In this document: piece after piece, positions 62,453-64,000 of the stretch
How the letters are laid out: each line of letters begins with the position of its first letter
Numbering within the stretch: position 1 is the stretch's first letter
Assembly: GCF_014107495.1 (NCBI RefSeq)
Contig: NZ_CP041969.1
Span: forward strand, 5,753,501-5,817,500
DNA: 64,000 nt
Direction of reading: 5' to 3'
From: Cohnella cholangitidis
GTDB lineage: Bacteria; Bacillota; Bacilli; Paenibacillales; Paenibacillaceae
Translations under genes and position numbers: made by a program
The notes under the pieces: generated by a model
What the model was told of the DNA's origin: nothing
The model's database searches: none
Seen by the model: only the letters and a program-made list of their open reading frames with translations

Positions 62453-62480
62453 TGACAGGGCAATTTTCGAGTGTTATAGT
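62453..62480 (+). promoter_or_regulatory. Promoter of the ohrR-type gene
   Basis: TTGACA (62453-62458), 16-base spacer, TATAGT (62475-62480), a strong SigA-type promoter directed to the MarR-family gene. Confidence 0.75.
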
Positions 62481-62491
62481 ATTATCAATTA

Positions 62492-62505
62492 AATTGCATG
62501 CAATT
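62492..62505. promoter_or_regulatory. OhrR-type operator at the ohrR start site
   Basis: AATTGCATGCAATT, a perfect palindrome with the same AATTG/CAATT arms as the first operator, just downstream of the -10 of the regulator gene. Autorepression is expected. Confidence 0.78.
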
Positions 62506-62541
62506 GATTTACGATAAGCAGAGTGAAAAAAGGAGGCGCAA

Positions 62542-62991
62542 ATGGATAACGGCTCGGCACTGAAACTGGACAACCAGCTCTGTTTCGCGGTGTACGCTTG
62601 TGCCCGGGAAATCACGAAGCTCTATCATCCCCTTCTGCGGGAGCTAGGGTTAACCTATACGCAATACATTACGATGCTGGCGTTATGGGAGGAAGACCGC
62701 GTTACGGTCAAGCAACTGGGGCAACGCCTGTATTTGGATTCAGGCACGTTAACGCCGCTGTTGAAAAGGCTGGAACAGCTAGGGCTGCTTACGAGATCAA
62801 GGGATAAGCAGGATGAGCGCAGCGTTATTATCGCATTGTCGGAGCAAGGCATTCGCTTGCAGGAACGGGCGTTGGAAATTCCCGAGAAGCTGCTCTGTCA
62901 GGTCGGCGTTACGCCGGAGGAAGTAGCGGCGCTGAAGGATCAAATAACGGGAATCATGAACAAAGTTCAGCAAATTCCTAACAATCCATAA
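62542..62991 (+). CDS. ohrR: MarR-family peroxide-sensing repressor, OhrR type
   Basis: The product is 149 residues with the OhrR signature start LDNQLCFAVYACAREITKLY: Cys14 corresponds to the peroxide-reactive Cys of OhrR, and a second Cys is at 20. A winged helix (QLGQRLYLDSGTLTPLLKRLE) and SRDKQDERSVIIALSEQG follow. It should release its operators when oxidised by organic peroxides. ATG with AAGGAGG upstream. Flanked by two GPx genes instead of an ohrA gene. Confidence 0.88.
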   Translation: MDNGSALKLDNQLCFAVYACAREITKLYHPLLRELGLTYTQYITMLALWEEDRVTVKQLGQRLYLDSGTLTPLLKRLEQLGLLTRSRDKQDERSVIIALSEQGIRLQERALEIPEKLLCQVGVTPEEVAALKDQITGIMNKVQQIPNNP

Positions 62992-63019
62992 AAAAGGTAT
63001 CTATCAGGAGGCTAACCCT

Positions 63020-63484
63020 ATGTCCATTTATTCTTTTTCTACCCGCAAACCGAACGGCGAAACCGTAAGTCTCGATTCCTACCGGGGCAATGTTTTGTTG
63101 ATCGTCAACACGGCAAGCGAATGCGGGTTTACGCCGCAATTCGCCGAACTGCAAGAGCTGTACGAGAACTATGGAGATCAAGGCCTGGTCGTACTCGGGT
63201 TTCCTTGTAACCAGTTCGGGGGACAGGAGCCTGGAACGGCTACGGAAGCGGAAGCGTTCTGCAGCTTGAACTACGGCGTATCTTTTCCCATCTTCGAGAA
63301 GGTCGACGTGAAAGGACCCCAAGCGGATCCGATCTTCGAATACGCAACGGGACAGACGGGCGGAGAAATCAAATGGAACTTTACTAAGTTCCTTGTCGAT
63401 CGTCAAGGACAAGTCGTTCGGCAATTCGACTCTTCCGTTAAACCGCTGGAGATAGTGCCAGCTATCAAGGAACTGTTAGGATAA
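63020..63484 (+). CDS. Glutathione-peroxidase-family thiol peroxidase, copy 2
   Basis: The product is 154 residues with the same GPx motifs as copy 1: Cys35 in NTASECGFTPQ, GFPCNQFGGQEPG, WNFTKFLVD. An additional Cys in GFPCNQ is a usual resolving Cys in thioredoxin-dependent GPx. It lies 28 bases after the OhrR-type gene with CAGGAGG upstream and is probably co-transcribed with it. The two copies differ considerably and look like old paralogues. Confidence 0.92.
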   Translation: MSIYSFSTRKPNGETVSLDSYRGNVLLIVNTASECGFTPQFAELQELYENYGDQGLVVLGFPCNQFGGQEPGTATEAEAFCSLNYGVSFPIFEKVDVKGPQADPIFEYATGQTGGEIKWNFTKFLVDRQGQVVRQFDSSVKPLEIVPAIKELLG

Positions 63485-63495
63485 ATGGTTATAAC

Positions 63496-63526
63496 GATAA
63501 AGGGAGGCCTCGGGCCTCCCTTTATC
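63496..63526. terminator. Bidirectional terminator after gpx copy 2
   Basis: GATAAAGGGAGGCC pairs perfectly with GGCCTCCCTTTATC around a three-base loop. It overlaps the last codons of the convergent gene. Confidence 0.85.
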
Positions 63527-64000
63527 GATTGATTTGCTCTACCCACTGCCGAAGGGAGGAGGAGGGCTGAATTCCGTACTCTTCCTGAAGCATGGCGCAG
63601 AGCTGCTCGAATTTTTTGTTGGCGAGGTGAAGTTCGCCGTTCTCGGCATGAAGTTTCATAGAAACGACGTAGACGTCTTCGAGGAACGGAAACCGTTTCT
63701 CGATCGTTTCGTAAAGCTTTAAAGCCTCTTTCAGATCCCCTGCTTCGTAATACACCCGGCCGACATCCATGGCTTGTTTGTACCAGATGTCGCGCAATCT
63801 CTGCTTTTCGTTCTCCGCCCATAAATATTCATGTTCATGTAAATAATCGCCTTTATAATCATCGAGCCATTGAACATGCTGATGAGCCGTATCGATCGTC
63901 AGCTCGGGTAACGTCTCCCGCGCGTTCTCCCACTCCTGAACGTCATACAGGTTATTGCCCATATCCAAATAATAATCGCTGCCGCTATTGGTTAGCCGGA
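63522..64000 (-). CDS. BTAD-domain transcriptional regulator, C-terminal part
   Basis: The frame enters from the right edge, so the N terminus is missing. The visible residues begin RLTNSGSDYYLDMGNNLYDV, the end of an OmpR/SARP-type winged helix, followed by a bacterial transcriptional activator domain (TPR-like helices; YYEAGDLKEALKLYETIEKRFP, LCAMLQEEYGIQPSSSLRQW). Such proteins are either SARP-type regulators or response regulators with a receiver further upstream. Target unknown. Confidence 0.8.
   Translation of the reverse strand, partial: RLTNSGSDYYLDMGNNLYDVQEWENARETLPELTIDTAHQHVQWLDDYKGDYLHEHEYLWAENEKQRLRDIWYKQAMDVGRVYYEAGDLKEALKLYETIEKRFPFLEDVYVVSMKLHAENGELHLANKKFEQLCAMLQEEYGIQPSSSLRQWVEQINR

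Noticed and set aside
1..64000. CRISPR arrays, tRNA and rRNA genes
   Set aside because: No regularly spaced short repeats, no cloverleaf-like sequence with CCA end and no rRNA segments were seen on either strand.

Overview
The window looks like a chromosome segment from an endospore-forming Bacillales member of the Paenibacillaceae (Paenibacillus or Cohnella type). This rests on four observations: the order folD-xseA-xseB-ispA-dxs-tlyA-argR-recN-spoIVB-spo0A, the later block nudF-endoQ-spoIIM-fur, strong AGGAGG-type ribosome binding sites with frequent TTG/GTG starts, and YesM/YesN-type two-component systems paired with LplA/LplB/LplC-type sugar ABC transporters. Genus is an inference. No rRNA, tRNA, CRISPR, phage or insertion-sequence signal was found.

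Layout. (1) 1-11.5 kb: conserved core (folate, exonuclease VII, isoprenoids/DXP, rRNA methylation, arginine repressor, RecN, SpoIVB, Spo0A), closed by a strong terminator after spo0A. (2) 11.6-16.2 kb: AT-richer accessory stretch of small hypothetical, membrane and secreted proteins. (3) 16.4-34.3 kb: a six-gene module (permease, permease, solute-binding lipoprotein, YesM-type histidine kinase, YesN-type AraC response regulator, second solute-binding lipoprotein) present twice in tandem, each copy preceded by a cre-like site. (4) 34.4-41.2 kb: a secreted GH74 xyloglucanase with two X2 modules and a CBM3, a convergent GH31 alpha-xylosidase, and a divergent AraC regulator. Regions 3 and 4 together read as a xyloglucan sensing, import and degradation locus; no ABC ATPase gene is present, so a shared ATPase encoded elsewhere is probably used. 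(5) 41.3-51.1 kb: membrane-anchored parvulin, OmpR-type two-component system with a D,D-carboxypeptidase, a surface protein with copper-amine-oxidase-like and PKD domains, DUF2627, and an MBOAT/DHHW pair for polymer O-acylation. (6) 51.2-57.2 kb: branched-chain 2-oxoacid dehydrogenase genes (lpd, bkdAA, bkdAB, bkdB) followed by lipB, whose product makes the lipoyl precursor E2 needs. (7) 57.1-61.8 kb: tiny Prli42-like gene, M20 peptidase, a 50-residue protein, nudF, endonuclease Q, spoIIM, fur. (8) 61.9-63.5 kb: an OhrR-type regulator flanked by two glutathione-peroxidase-like genes with two matching palindromic operators. The window ends inside a BTAD-type regulator.

Three genes (bkdB, fur and the PKD surface protein) each have a frame break that a single extra base in a short homopolymer would repair. 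The same signature three times suggests consensus errors of the assembly more than real gene loss, but the sequence alone cannot decide.
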